Of a DNA stretch of 64,000 nt, positions 1 through 10,800 are shown piece after piece (within the stretch, counting starts at the first letter, position 1; the number at the start of each line of letters is the position of its first letter). The DNA comes from Flaviramulus sp. (GTDB lineage Bacteria > Bacteroidota > Bacteroidia > Flavobacteriales > Flavobacteriaceae), in assembly GCA_030731745.1 (NCBI GenBank), contig JANQTJ010000015.1:62001-126000 (forward strand). Direction: 5' to 3'. Both the position numbers and the translations under genes were made by a program. The notes under the pieces were generated by a model. That model was not told where the DNA came from and did no database searches. It saw nothing but the letters and a program-made list of their open reading frames with translations.

Positions 1-1
1 G

Positions 2-76
2 GGTGGAAGACCGGGCTCGAACCGGCGACCCTTGGTACCACAAACCAATGCTCTAACCAACTGAGCTACAACCACC
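2..76 (-). tRNA. tRNA-His (GTG anticodon)
   Basis: Reverse complement reads GGTGGTTGTAGCTCAGTTGGTTAGAGCATTGGTTTGTGGTACCAAGGGTCGCCGGTTCGAGCCCGGTCTTCCACC. Anticodon stem TTGGT/ACCAA with loop TTGTGGT gives anticodon GTG. The extra G-1 typical of tRNA-His is present. As I fold it, acceptor pairs 5:68 and 6:67 are U-U. Confidence 0.93.
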
Positions 77-171
77 ATGTAACTCCGCATTTTGTAACGC
101 GTGTGCAAATGTAATTGATTTCAATCTTTTCTACAAAGACTTTTTTAATATTTTATTTAAAGAAATTGTAA

Positions 172-891
172 CTACTTTAAATCAAACAAACTATCCACAG
201 CTACATAGCGTTCTACACTAAATCCTTCGGCATATTCTACTCCTACTAACCGCCCTAAATCTCTAGCTCTATACTTTACACTATCTGTAAAATTTTTAGT
301 TGAAATGAGCGTTTCTGGTTCATTACTGTTTTTTTTATAGAATTGAGTTTCATAAGCAAGAACAGAAGCCATTTTTTCATCGATAAATTCAGAAATATCT
401 ACAACAAAATCTGGTTCTAAATTTTTCCACTGCATGTAATGATATACTTGTTTAGGTCTCCAATGTTTTTGAGATTCACCAGAGTTTGTTTTAGTATCAA
501 TTTTAATTAATCCACTTAAAAAACAAGCATCACTAACTAGCTTACTACCTTTACCATGATCAATATGCCTATCTTCAACGGCATTACAAATAATAATTTC
601 AGGTTGGTATTTTCTAATTACTTTTATAATTTCCAACTGGTGTATTTTATCATTTATAAAAAACCCATCAGCAAATTTCAAATTCTCTCTAACAGAAACT
701 CCTAAAATTTTAGCAGATTCGGCCGCTTCAATATACCTAGTCTCGATAGTGCCTCTTGTTCCTAATTCACCTTGTGTTAAATCTATGATACCAACTTTTT
801 TTCCTTTGGCTACCTCTTTTGCAATAGTACCACCACATCCCAATTCAACATCATCTGGATGAGCGCCAAAAGCAAGAATATCTAATTTCAT
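172..891 (-). CDS. bshB1: Bacillithiol biosynthesis deacetylase BshB1 (PIG-L/LmbE family)
   Basis: MKLDILAFGAHPDDVELGCGGT start, AHPDD motif, 239 aa. Confidence 0.9.
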   Translation of the reverse strand: MKLDILAFGAHPDDVELGCGGTIAKEVAKGKKVGIIDLTQGELGTRGTIETRYIEAAESAKILGVSVRENLKFADGFFINDKIHQLEIIKVIRKYQPEIIICNAVEDRHIDHGKGSKLVSDACFLSGLIKIDTKTNSGESQKHWRPKQVYHYMQWKNLEPDFVVDISEFIDEKMASVLAYETQFYKKNSNEPETLISTKNFTDSVKYRARDLGRLVGVEYAEGFSVERYVAVDSLFDLK

Positions 892-950
892 ACTTAATTT
901 TTATAATTTTTAATCTAGTTTGTATATTTCTTATGTAATAATTTACAATA

Positions 951-985
951 AAAACTCAGAAAAACTCAGAAAATCTCAAAACTCA
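951..985. repeat. Short degenerate tandem repeat (10-bp unit AAAACTCAGA)
   Basis: AAAACTCAGA AAAACTCAGA AAATCTCAAA ACTCA read directly. Confidence 0.6.
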
Positions 986-1186
986 TAATCACGAAAACGT
1001 ATTCGTAATAATAATACTTAATTTTAATACCTTAAAAATACGAATAATTGAAAAGTGTTATTAAAAACCAAAGTATGACAATAGTCATAATTATTGGTCT
1101 TTATCCCTTGTAATTTTACACTAAATAAGGTGTAACAAGCTTTATTTCAATTATGCAAATATAAAGCTAATAAACAATTAGAAAAC

Positions 1187-3028
1187 ATGATTTATTTAAT
1201 GTTACTCATTTTAATTTTAACAATTGGACTTTTTATATGGGGAAAATTCCCTCCTGATGTTATTGCTCTTATTTCTATGATTAGTTTATACTTAACAGGT
1301 ATATTAAATGTAACAGAAACATTGAGCGGATTTAGTAATCCAACTGTTATTATGATTGCCGCACTTTTTATAATTGGAGAAGGTATTGCTCAAACTGGTT
1401 GGACTGCAATGGCTGGCAAGAAATTTATTGAATGGGCTGGTAATAGTGTTCCAAAATTACTAGTAATTGTGACACTTGGAGCTGGTATTTTATCTGGTTT
1501 TGTTAGTAATACAGGTACAGTAGCCACTTTAATGCCTTTAACCATATCGTCTGCTTGGGGTATTGGTACTTTGCCATCTAAAATGTTAATGCCAGTAGCC
1601 TTTGGATCAAATACTGGTGGATTACTTACTTTAACAGGTACACCACCAAACATAATAGCTAGTAATGCTTTATCAAATGCTGGTTTTGAAGGGTTCTCAT
1701 TTTTTGAATTTGCGTTAATTGGTTTTCCGCTTCTAATAATCGCCCTATTGTATTTTAGATACATAGGTTTTAAATTATTACCCAAAAACAAAACTAATAA
1801 CAAACCAGTCAATATCGAATCTACACTTCACAATTGGATTGAAGCATATAAAGTTGATAGTGGATACTATAGATTACGTGTTAGATCGATATCTCCTTTA
1901 TTAAATACCAAAATTGAAGCATGGCAATTTGAAAAAAATTATCATGTATCTATTATTAGAATAAAAAGAAGACATCCAAATTTATTAAAAGGAATACCTG
2001 CTTTTGAGGAATTCCCGAGTCCTAACACAACATTTCTATATCATGATATAATAACAGTAAAAGGTGAAACTGAAGCGATAAATAAAATAATGATAACTTT
2101 TAGACTAGGTCTTTTACCATTAGAACCAATAACAGATGAGCTAAAGCATAATCTTATTAACCAAGAAGTTGGTATGACAGAAGTTATTGTAAACCCAAAC
2201 TCTATTTTAGTTGGCAGAAAATATAAATTAGGAGACTACTTCAAAAGATTTGGTATACAACTTTTAGCAGCCTCTAGAAATAATAAACCATTAGAAGAAA
2301 AAGATATTGTTGTAAAAGTTGGCGACTCTTTTTTAATAAGAGGTACTTGGGAGCATATTGACGATTTAAAAAAACAACATGAAAACTTAGTTATAATTGG
2401 AAGTCCAGAGGGAATGGCTAAAAATGTAGAAAGCCTAAATTTAAAATCATATATAGCATTAGGGGCTTTATTCCTAATGATTATTTTTATGGTTTTTAAT
2501 CTCGTACCTGGCTCAATAGCTGCTTTAATTTCAGCTGGAATTGTTTTATTAACAGGTTGTGTCCCTATAACAAAAGCTTATAAGGGGATTAGTTGGACGA
2601 GTGTTGTAATGATAGCTGCTATGATTCCAATGGGGATTGCATTACAGAAAACGGGAACCGCACAAATTATAGCAAATGGTTTAGTTAGATATTTAGGATC
2701 TATACATCCTATAGCCTTACTAGGTGGAGTGTTTCTACTAACTACAACCTTTAGCCAAGTAATAAATAACTCTGCTACAGCTGTATTAATGGCCCCAATA
2801 GCCATATTAGCTGCAAATTCTTTAAACTTATCACCAGCGCCATTTATGATAGTAGTTGCAATTAGTGCTTCAACTGCATTTTTAACACCCATTGGAACAA
2901 CAACAAACGCCATGGTGATGACAGCAGGAGGTTATAAATTTATAGATTACCTTAAAGTTGGAGCGCCCCTATTATTTATATTTTTTATACTAACGTTAAT
3001 ATTAGTGCCAGTAATTTGGCCATTTTAA
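1187..3028 (+). CDS. SLC13 family permease with TrkA-C (RCK_C) domains
   Basis: Two halves of TM helices with NTGTVATLMP and NNSATAVLMAP motifs flanking two soluble TrkA-C-like segments. Confidence 0.85.
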   Translation: MIYLMLLILILTIGLFIWGKFPPDVIALISMISLYLTGILNVTETLSGFSNPTVIMIAALFIIGEGIAQTGWTAMAGKKFIEWAGNSVPKLLVIVTLGAGILSGFVSNTGTVATLMPLTISSAWGIGTLPSKMLMPVAFGSNTGGLLTLTGTPPNIIASNALSNAGFEGFSFFEFALIGFPLLIIALLYFRYIGFKLLPKNKTNNKPVNIESTLHNWIEAYKVDSGYYRLRVRSISPLLNTKIEAWQFEKNYHVSIIRIKRRHPNLLKGIPAFEEFPSPNTTFLYHDIITVKGETEAINKIMITFRLGLLPLEPITDELKHNLINQEVGMTEVIVNPNSILVGRKYKLGDYFKRFGIQLLAASRNNKPLEEKDIVVKVGDSFLIRGTWEHIDDLKKQHENLVIIGSPEGMAKNVESLNLKSYIALGALFLMIIFMVFNLVPGSIAALISAGIVLLTGCVPITKAYKGISWTSVVMIAAMIPMGIALQKTGTAQIIANGLVRYLGSIHPIALLGGVFLLTTTFSQVINNSATAVLMAPIAILAANSLNLSPAPFMIVVAISASTAFLTPIGTTTNAMVMTAGGYKFIDYLKVGAPLLFIFFILTLILVPVIWPF

Positions 3029-3061
3029 TTAAAATAAATACAAACCTTAAAATTTAATAAA

Positions 3062-4693
3062 ATGAAAGAGTCAGTAACAATCGAAAACTTAGCGAGTTTA
3101 GCTAAATACGGGATAAAAAACGTTGATGTTCATTGGAACTTATCTCCAGAAAAACTTCAAGAAATTACCATTGAAAATAACATGGGTAAAGAAACTGCAG
3201 ATGGAACCTTAGCAATAAATACGGGAAAATTTACAGGACGTTCTCCCCAAGATCGTTTTATTGTAAAAGATGATTATACAACAGAAAAAGTTTGGTGGGG
3301 AAAAACTAATAAAGCTATTACGCCAGAAAACTTTGATAAACTTGAAAAAGAAGTCACTAAATACCTTTCAGGAAAAGAGATTTACGCCAGAGATGGTTAT
3401 GTGTGCGCAGAACCAGAATTTAGAACAAATATTAGAACCGTAACAGAATATCCTTGGTCTAATCTATTTGTTTATAATATGTTTTTAAGACCAAGTTTAA
3501 AAGAACTTGAAAACTTTAAAGAAGACTGGTTGGTTCTTGATGCACCAGGATACGAATGTCCTAATCCTAAAGAATATGGTATTCGTCAAGGAAACTTCTC
3601 TATTATAAACTTCACCAAAAAAATCGCATTAATAGGTGGATCCGCATATACTGGGGAAATGAAAAAAGGTATTTTCTCAGCTTTAAATATGATATTACCT
3701 GTTGAAAAAAATGTATTACCAATGCACTGTTCTGCTAATGTTGGCAAAAGAGGTGATACAGCTATTTTCTTTGGATTATCGGGTACTGGAAAAACAACAC
3801 TTTCTGCCGATCCAGATAGAAAATTAATTGGAGACGATGAACATGGGTGGACAGCCGATAACGTTATTTTTAATTTTGAAGGCGGTTGTTATGCTAAAGT
3901 AATTGATTTAACTGAAGAAAAAGAACCAGATATTTTTAAAGCAATTAAACCCGGTGCTTTATTAGAAAACATTATTTTAAAAGAAAATGGCGAACCTGAC
4001 TATGAAGATAGTAGTATTACACAAAACACTCGTGTAAGTTACCCAATTTATCATATTGATAATTTTCAAGAAACACTGTATGCAAACAATCCAAAAAACA
4101 TTTTCTTTTTAACTTGTGACGCATTTGGTGTTCTGCCTCCAGTATCTAAACTTACACCTGGTCAAGCTGCTTATCATTTTATATCTGGTTACACAGCAAA
4201 AGTAGCAGGAACCGAGGCTGGTGTTACTGAACCTGTACCCTCATTCTCTGCTTGTTTTGGCGAACCATTTATGCCACTTCACCCAACGGTTTATGGAGAA
4301 ATGTTAAGTAAAAAAATGCAAGATGCTGGTGTTAATGTTTGGTTAATTAATACTGGTTGGAGTGCAGGACCATATGGCGTTGGTTCTCGTATAAAATTAA
4401 AATATACAAGAGCTATGATTACAGCTATTCTTAATGGTGATTTAGATGAAGTAGATTACGAACAAAACTTTATTTTTGGTTTGTTTATGCCTAAATATTG
4501 TCCTGGTGTCCCTTCTGAAATTTTAGACCCAATGAATACCTGGTTACAAAAAGGAGCTTATGTTGGAAAAGCTATACAATTAGCACACTCTTTCCATTTA
4601 AACTTTGAGAAATTTGCTCACCAAGCATCTGAACAAATTATTGAAGGTGGACCATTAATTGATGAACATCATCATTTACACGAACACTTTTAA
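3062..4693 (+). CDS. pckA: Phosphoenolpyruvate carboxykinase (ATP)
   Basis: FFGLSGTGKTTLSADPDRKLIGDDEHGW and TGRSPQDRFIV motifs. Confidence 0.97.
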   Translation: MKESVTIENLASLAKYGIKNVDVHWNLSPEKLQEITIENNMGKETADGTLAINTGKFTGRSPQDRFIVKDDYTTEKVWWGKTNKAITPENFDKLEKEVTKYLSGKEIYARDGYVCAEPEFRTNIRTVTEYPWSNLFVYNMFLRPSLKELENFKEDWLVLDAPGYECPNPKEYGIRQGNFSIINFTKKIALIGGSAYTGEMKKGIFSALNMILPVEKNVLPMHCSANVGKRGDTAIFFGLSGTGKTTLSADPDRKLIGDDEHGWTADNVIFNFEGGCYAKVIDLTEEKEPDIFKAIKPGALLENIILKENGEPDYEDSSITQNTRVSYPIYHIDNFQETLYANNPKNIFFLTCDAFGVLPPVSKLTPGQAAYHFISGYTAKVAGTEAGVTEPVPSFSACFGEPFMPLHPTVYGEMLSKKMQDAGVNVWLINTGWSAGPYGVGSRIKLKYTRAMITAILNGDLDEVDYEQNFIFGLFMPKYCPGVPSEILDPMNTWLQKGAYVGKAIQLAHSFHLNFEKFAHQASEQIIEGGPLIDEHHHLHEHF

Positions 4694-4711
4694 TTAGAGT
4701 TATAATTTATC

Positions 4712-4737
4712 AAAAGGAGCTCATATGAGCTCCTTTT
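4712..4737. terminator. Rho-independent terminator-like perfect palindrome after pckA
   Basis: AAAAGGAGCTCATATGAGCTCCTTTT is perfectly self-complementary and ends in T-rich sequence. Confidence 0.85.
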
Positions 4738-4779
4738 ATTCTATTCAAAATAGAAAACACAATACTCCAATAAAACCCA

Positions 4780-5451
4780 ATGAAGTACTTACTTATTACA
4801 ATATTATTTATTTTTACTTTTAAGTTGAGTTATTCTCAAATAACACCTGAAGATAAATTTGGTGCATGGTACACCCTAGATGTTAATCATAAAATCTTTA
4901 ATAAAATCAGCATTAAAACTGGTATTCAACTTCGTTCATTTGAAGTATTTGATAATATTAACCTTTTATTTTATTATACTGGTTTTGATTACCAATTAAA
5001 TAAAAACACGAAACTAACTCTGGTATATTGTTATTTAGACATCGACAGAAGTTTTCTGATTTCGGGTGAAAATCACCTTTATGAAAACAGACCTTATGAA
5101 CAAATTACCTATAAATGCAAATTATTTAAATTACCTGTTTACCAAAGATTTAGATTAGAACATCGCTTTTTGAATTTTAAAAATAATCACTCATTACTCA
5201 ATAGATTTCGTTATCAGTTAGGTGCAAAAATTAACATAAATAAAACCTTTTTTTTAAACATCAATAATGAGGTTTTTGCAAACTTAAAAGGTGAAGTTTT
5301 TAATGAAAATAGATTTTACACCGCAATCGGGATGAATATCTCTAAAAACAATAGTATACAATTAGGATATCTAAACCACGAAATAAATAATCAAAATTTA
5401 AATCGTTTACAAGTTGGTTTATACTTTAAAACAGATTTAAGAAAAAACTAA
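4780..5451 (+). CDS. DUF2490 domain-containing outer-membrane-like protein
   Basis: Signal peptide, then alternating beta-strand pattern (FGAWYTLDVNHKI...RFRLEHRF...NRFRYQLGAKI). Confidence 0.7.
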   Translation: MKYLLITILFIFTFKLSYSQITPEDKFGAWYTLDVNHKIFNKISIKTGIQLRSFEVFDNINLLFYYTGFDYQLNKNTKLTLVYCYLDIDRSFLISGENHLYENRPYEQITYKCKLFKLPVYQRFRLEHRFLNFKNNHSLLNRFRYQLGAKININKTFFLNINNEVFANLKGEVFNENRFYTAIGMNISKNNSIQLGYLNHEINNQNLNRLQVGLYFKTDLRKN

Positions 5452-5464
5452 AACTACTTTGAAA

Positions 5465-6259
5465 TCAGCTAAAAGTCCAAGCAATAATTCTAGATATTTT
5501 ATTACCTTGAACCATATTTATAGTTTTAATATCAGTAGCTTTTAACTTTTTTAGAGAGCTATAAACCCCTTTAATTAGCTCTTTTTTAGATACTAATGTA
5601 GTAAACCATATACATTGATTTTTAAACAATGAACTTTCATATAAATAATTATGTATAAATGCTTTTTCACCACCTTCATACCATAATTCATTTTTTAAAC
5701 CTGAAAAATTTCGAACAAATTTATTATCATCCTTATTCAATCCTCTCAATTTTCTGGTTGTAGCTTCTATAGCTTCAATCTCAGACTTATAAAATGGTGG
5801 ATTACAAATGGAAACTGTAAATCTATCATCTTTATTTAAAATACCTTGAAATATTTTAGAACGCTCCTTTTGATGCTTTAGTTTAACAACATAGTTTAAT
5901 TGATTTTTATTGATAATATTTTGTGCGTACTTTAACGACGCTGTATTTATATCTGTTCCAACAAAAGTCCAATCATACGCTGCATTTCCTAAAATAGGAT
6001 AAATACAAGTAGCCCCTGTTCCAATATCTAAAACCTTAATATTAACTTTAATGTTTGAGGTTTCCAATAAATCAGCAATGTGATGAATATAATCAACTCT
6101 TCCTGGAATTGGCGGACATAAATTAACATCAGGGAATTCCCAAAAACTAATATTATAATAAGTAAATAACAATGCTGTATTCAATGCTTTTACAGCATTT
6201 GGATTTGCAAAATCAATTGTTCTATTTTCAAATTTATTTAGAAAAACAAAAGGTAACAA
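5465..6259 (-). CDS. rlmF: 23S rRNA (adenine(1618)-N(6))-methyltransferase RlmF; true N-terminus extends upstream of 6259
   Basis: SAM fold LDIGTGATCIYPILG and NPPFYKS motif. In-frame codons upstream of 6259 read FHPKNKHKSGYDLDALCKLYPNL, matching the RlmF N-terminus. Confidence 0.87.
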   Translation of the reverse strand: MLPFVFLNKFENRTIDFANPNAVKALNTALLFTYYNISFWEFPDVNLCPPIPGRVDYIHHIADLLETSNIKVNIKVLDIGTGATCIYPILGNAAYDWTFVGTDINTASLKYAQNIINKNQLNYVVKLKHQKERSKIFQGILNKDDRFTVSICNPPFYKSEIEAIEATTRKLRGLNKDDNKFVRNFSGLKNELWYEGGEKAFIHNYLYESSLFKNQCIWFTTLVSKKELIKGVYSSLKKLKATDIKTINMVQGNKISRIIAWTFS

Positions 6260-6453
6260 ATTGGGATATAATTTGCATAACGCATCTAAATCATAGCCTG
6301 ACTTATGCTTATTTTTTGGATGAAAGTTTTGGTTATTAATGATTTCTTTAAAGTTAATTAAATAATTAGTGATGCCAGTAAAATTAATGATTTCAAACTT
6401 AAAATGAGTATCGTGGTTAAATGAAATATTTTATCTTCGTAAAAAAATTATAG

Positions 6454-7113
6454 ATGTTAAGAGCAGTTATTTTTGATATGGATGGCGTTATTATAGATAG
6501 CGAACCAATGCATAACAAAGCCTATAACGATATGTTTAATGAGATTGGAATTGATGTTTCAACCGAACTTTATGAATCTTTTACTGGGCAATCAACCATA
6601 AATATTTGCAAGCGTTTGTGTGACCATTTTAAATTAGTGCATGCACCTGAAACATTAGTATTTATTAAGCGAAAACACTATAACCGTTTTTTTGAAAGTA
6701 ATTCAGACTTAACACTCATTGATGGTGCTCTCGATTTAATAAAAGATTACCATAACAATGGATTAAAATTGGTATTAGCCTCATCGGCAGCTATGATGAG
6801 TATTGAACAAATATTTGATCGATTTGATTTAGATAAGTATTTTATTACAAAATTTAGTGGTGGCGATTTAAAACAAAGTAAACCGCATCCAGAAATTTTT
6901 ATTAAAGCTGCTGAAGCTACAGGTTTTACTAATAAGGAATGTATGGTTATAGAAGACTCTACTAACGGTATAGAAGCTGCAAAAGCAGCACATATATTTT
7001 GTGTAGGTTATGATAGTTTTCACTCAAAAAATCAAGATTACAGTAAAGCAAATATGGTAATTAAAAATTTTGAGGAAATAACTTATTCAAAAATTAATAA
7101 ACTTTTTTTGTAA
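6454..7113 (+). CDS. HAD family phosphatase / beta-phosphoglucomutase-like
   Basis: MLRAVIFDMDGVIIDSEPMH with C-terminal IEDSTNGIEAAKAA. Confidence 0.88.
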   Translation: MLRAVIFDMDGVIIDSEPMHNKAYNDMFNEIGIDVSTELYESFTGQSTINICKRLCDHFKLVHAPETLVFIKRKHYNRFFESNSDLTLIDGALDLIKDYHNNGLKLVLASSAAMMSIEQIFDRFDLDKYFITKFSGGDLKQSKPHPEIFIKAAEATGFTNKECMVIEDSTNGIEAAKAAHIFCVGYDSFHSKNQDYSKANMVIKNFEEITYSKINKLFL

Positions 7114-7119
7114 ACAAAA

Positions 7120-7275
7120 TCACCACTGATTATCTTCTCTAGCTTTTTTAATGATAGCCTTTAATCGTTCTTTTCTAATAAATTCTTCAGCTTTCTTCTT
7201 ATTCTTTTTTTGAGCCATTAATTTTGAATGCTTAGCTTTGTTTTTTGTGTTCTTATCGCGCCCTGTTTTTGCCAT
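7120..7275 (-). CDS. Small basic protein, 51 aa
   Basis: Read on minus strand: MAKTGRDKNTKNKAKHSKLMAQKKNKKKAEEFIRKERLKAIIKKAREDNQW*. Too short for the ORF track. Confidence 0.55.
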   Translation of the reverse strand: MAKTGRDKNTKNKAKHSKLMAQKKNKKKAEEFIRKERLKAIIKKAREDNQW

Positions 7276-7283
7276 ATTTTAGA

Positions 7284-7727
7284 TTATTTCTTGCTTTTTA
7301 ATAGGGTGTTTTGCTCTTCCATTAAACTGGTTAGTTTTGCTAATAACCCAATGGCTTTTGGTGTTGTAACTGTATTATCATTCGCGTCTTGGGCTTTATT
7401 CCTAAGTTTATTCATAAACTTAACAATTATAAAAACAGTAAAACCTATTATGAAAAAGTCTAAAAAAGCCTCACCTAAAGCGCCATAACCAATAGCAACT
7501 TCTTCCCTAAGGATATAACCTTAGGCATTAGTTACAACTTCTTTTAAAATGATTTTTTTATCTTCAAAATTAACACCATCTGTTAAAAGTGATAATGGTG
7601 GCAAAAACACTTTTTTAACTAATACATCGATAACTTTATTGAAGGCAACACCAATAATAATACCAATGGCCATATCCATCATATTACCTTTTACTGCAAA
7701 CTCTTTAAATTCTTTAAATAATTTCAT
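7284..7727 (-). pseudogene. mscL: Large-conductance mechanosensitive channel MscL, interrupted by an in-frame TAA (7521-7523)
   Basis: N-terminal ORF MKLFKEFKEFAVKGNMMDMAIGIIIGVAFNKVIDVLVKKVFLPPLSLLTDG...ILKEVVTNA, then TAA, then the same frame continues GYILREEVAIGYGALGEAFLDFFIIGFTVFIIVKFMNKLRNKAQDANDNTVTTPKAIGLLAKLTSLMEEQNTLLKSKK*. Confidence 0.85.
7506..7525. repeat. Perfect inverted repeat CCTAAGG-ATATAA-CCTTAGG across the mscL in-frame stop
   Basis: 7-bp perfect arms, 6-nt loop. Confidence 0.9.
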
Positions 7728-7812
7728 ACCTAAACTGTTTTTAAAAAAACAGCAAAGATAATTAGATTGAAATTACAAGTAAAATTATTAATTCAAAATA
7801 GCTTTTAAGGTA

Positions 7813-10800
7813 TTACTTAGCAAAATGCTTTTTGAAACCTCTGTAGGCAAAGAAACCAAGTATGGTAACAATACCACACGCTATACCAATAAATTTAACA
7901 CTCACTATTTGGTCTCCGCTAGCATAACTATGCAAGCCTGCTAAATAAAAATTAACACCAAAATACGTCATCATTATACTAGCAAAGGCTATAATTGACA
8001 TGAGATTAAAAAACCAACGACCTCTTAAACCTGGTACTAATCGCATGTGGATTACAAAAGCATAAATCATGATGCTAATAAGTGCCCAAGTTTCTTTTGG
8101 ATCCCAACCCCAGTAGCGTCCCCAACTTTCGTTTGCCCACATACCGCCTAAAAAGTTTCCAATGGTAAGCATGACTAAACCAACTGTTAATGCCATTTCA
8201 TTAATTATGGTAAGCTCTTTAATGTTTAAATCCATTTTAAGTTTATTCTTTTCTGAAGTGAAAATCATTAAAAATAAACATACAACGCCTAAAATCATCC
8301 CTAAAGTAAATGGGCCATAACTTGCAACAATAACAGCCACGTGTATCATGAGCCAATAACTATTCAAAACAGGTTGAAGATTAGCAATAGCAGGATCCAT
8401 CCAATTCCAGTGTGCAATCATTAAAATCATAGCGGTTACGAAAGCTGTAGAAGCTATTGTTAAATCACTTTTTCTTCCAAACGCTAAACCAAAAAACATA
8501 GTTGCCCAAGCTACATAAATCATAGACTCGTATGCATCACTCCAAGGTGCATGACCAGAGATATACCAACGAACTATTAAACCCGAAGTATGCAATAAAA
8601 ACAATCCGAGAATAATCCACTTAAATACGTTTGTAGAAGTATTAAGTATTTTATTTTTATCCTTGAATATTTGAACAATAAGTAGCACGAATAAAAAACT
8701 ACCAGCATATAAATACCAACTAAAAAGTTTTTTAAAAATGTCGTATTTGTTATAAAGTACTTCAGTGTTTATTTTGTCATCAGTAAGCATCACAGAACCA
8801 CCATATTTATGTTGCGTTTTTTTGAACGCCTCTAAAAGTTTTGATGATTGGGAAAAATCTCCTGTTTGTTTTGCTTGGTTTAAGGTATATAAATAGGTTT
8901 TAAAACCATTTTTTACAAAATTACTATAGAGTGAATCTTGAATTTTTGTTGGGTCTTTTATAAACTCAAAAGTTGAAATCCATTTATTATTTTCATCATT
9001 CGGAATAGGAAAAATCTTTAAAGACATACCCTCAATCGTATTATATAATAAATTAACACGCTGATCTGTTTCCTTAAATTCTTTTTGAAAACCGTTAGGT
9101 ACTTGTGCTTTGTAGGCTTCATCTAAATAAGGTGCTAATTTATAAGAGCCTGTTTCAGAGAAAAAATCTGCAAGCGTCACATATTTTTCAGTTTTATCAA
9201 CTCCAATAAGACTTCTTATAGAATCGCCTTTTTTTGGTTTCAAATAGATAATTGGAATATTATACCAAAGCATTGGACTTTCTTGCATCGACAAAAATAC
9301 TTGGTTGGCATCAAAATCTTCATAAATATCACTTTTACTCAATTTACGAAGCATTTCTGAAGCATACGTATTAACTGGCATCATACGCCCGCTAAGATCT
9401 TGTATAACCAGATGACCAAATTCATCAGCTTGTTGCTTTGGAGTTATATTAGCCTTTAAAATAGAATCCATTTGAGCCTTTAGTGGTTTTGTATGATCGT
9501 GACCATCATCAGCTGTATGGGTTTGTGCAAAACTATTTAAGCTAAATAGTAACAATACAATAGAAGTTGCCTTTGCCTTTTTAGATTTTACTTTTTCAAG
9601 AAGTCTTTTTAAATCGCCAAAACGAGAATGTTTGCTAAACAGAATAGCCATTAGTCCAAAATAAAGCATCATGTAACCAATGTAGGTTAATAAAGTTCCC
9701 CAATAATCATGATTTACAGATAGTATAGTGCCTTTTTCATCTGGATCAAAACTAGATTGAAAAAAGCGATAACCACCATGATCTAAAATATTATTCATAT
9801 AAATTTTATAATCATAACTTTCTTTAGGTTCATCAATCACAGTAACTTCACTAGAATAAGCCGAATAACCTCGTTCTGTACCAGGGTAACGTTCAGCCTC
9901 AAAATCATTCAACTTTAATGAAAAAGGTAACTCTAATACTTTAGAGCCATATTTAAAAGCAAAGTCTAATCCGCCTACTGTAATCTGCTCAAAATTTCCA
10001 TTTCTACCCATACCTCCAAGCAACCCAATGCTTTTTGTTTCTCCGTTTGTAGATACTTTTAAAACCACACCATCTTCATCATTTTTAAGTAATTGAGATT
10101 TTTGAACGATATCAAAAACGCCTTTTATAACAGGCTTTGAAAACACCAATTGCATATTACCAATAACGTATCTTGAACGTAAGTAAAGAGGTTGTAAACT
10201 ATCTTTTACAAGTTTCCCTTGAGCCATAGTTGCCATGGTCATGTATTCACCTTCAAAAGGCGACAAAATACTTAACGAACTACCATCATAGGTAATATTT
10301 ACAGCGCCTTCAGTAGGTTTATTAAGTGCGAAAAGGATGTTATGCATACTTTGTACTTCACCTAATTTCAAGAAATGGTTATGAGGTCCGTTCTCTCCAG
10401 CTTCAACAACTTTTAAATAGGATTCACCATTTTCATCAGGAATAATATCTTCTTCAGCACCAATAATAAATTTTTCTAATTTGATGGTTACTGGTTGTTG
10501 ATCATATTTTGTTACAATTTCAAAATCATTATCCAAACGTCCTGAAAAATCAACTTTCTTCTCGAATGCTAAACGCTGTGGTAATCCATCAATCTCATAA
10601 TCCCCATCAATGTATGCAGTAATGTAAGTTTCTCTTGATAAAAAGGTATTTTCTGTTTCTCCTTCTCTAATAGCCATCATGCCTTCAAAACTCACATAAC
10701 GAGTAATAAAAGCACCTAAAAGAATAAATATGAACGCAATATGCAAGATAAATGTGGCCCACTTTTCTTTTTTGTAAAGTCTAAATCTCACAATATTACC

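Noticed and set aside
1390-1812. 140-aa minus-strand ORF
   Set aside because: Antisense to the SLC13 permease; codon shadow with no independent motifs.
2578-2913. 111-aa minus-strand ORF
   Set aside because: Antisense to the same permease.
7228-7488. 86-aa plus-strand ORF
   Set aside because: Antisense to the C-terminal part of mscL and the small minus-strand basic protein; no family resemblance.
7549-7761. 70-aa plus-strand ORF
   Set aside because: Antisense to the N-terminal half of mscL, which has clear family motifs on the minus strand.
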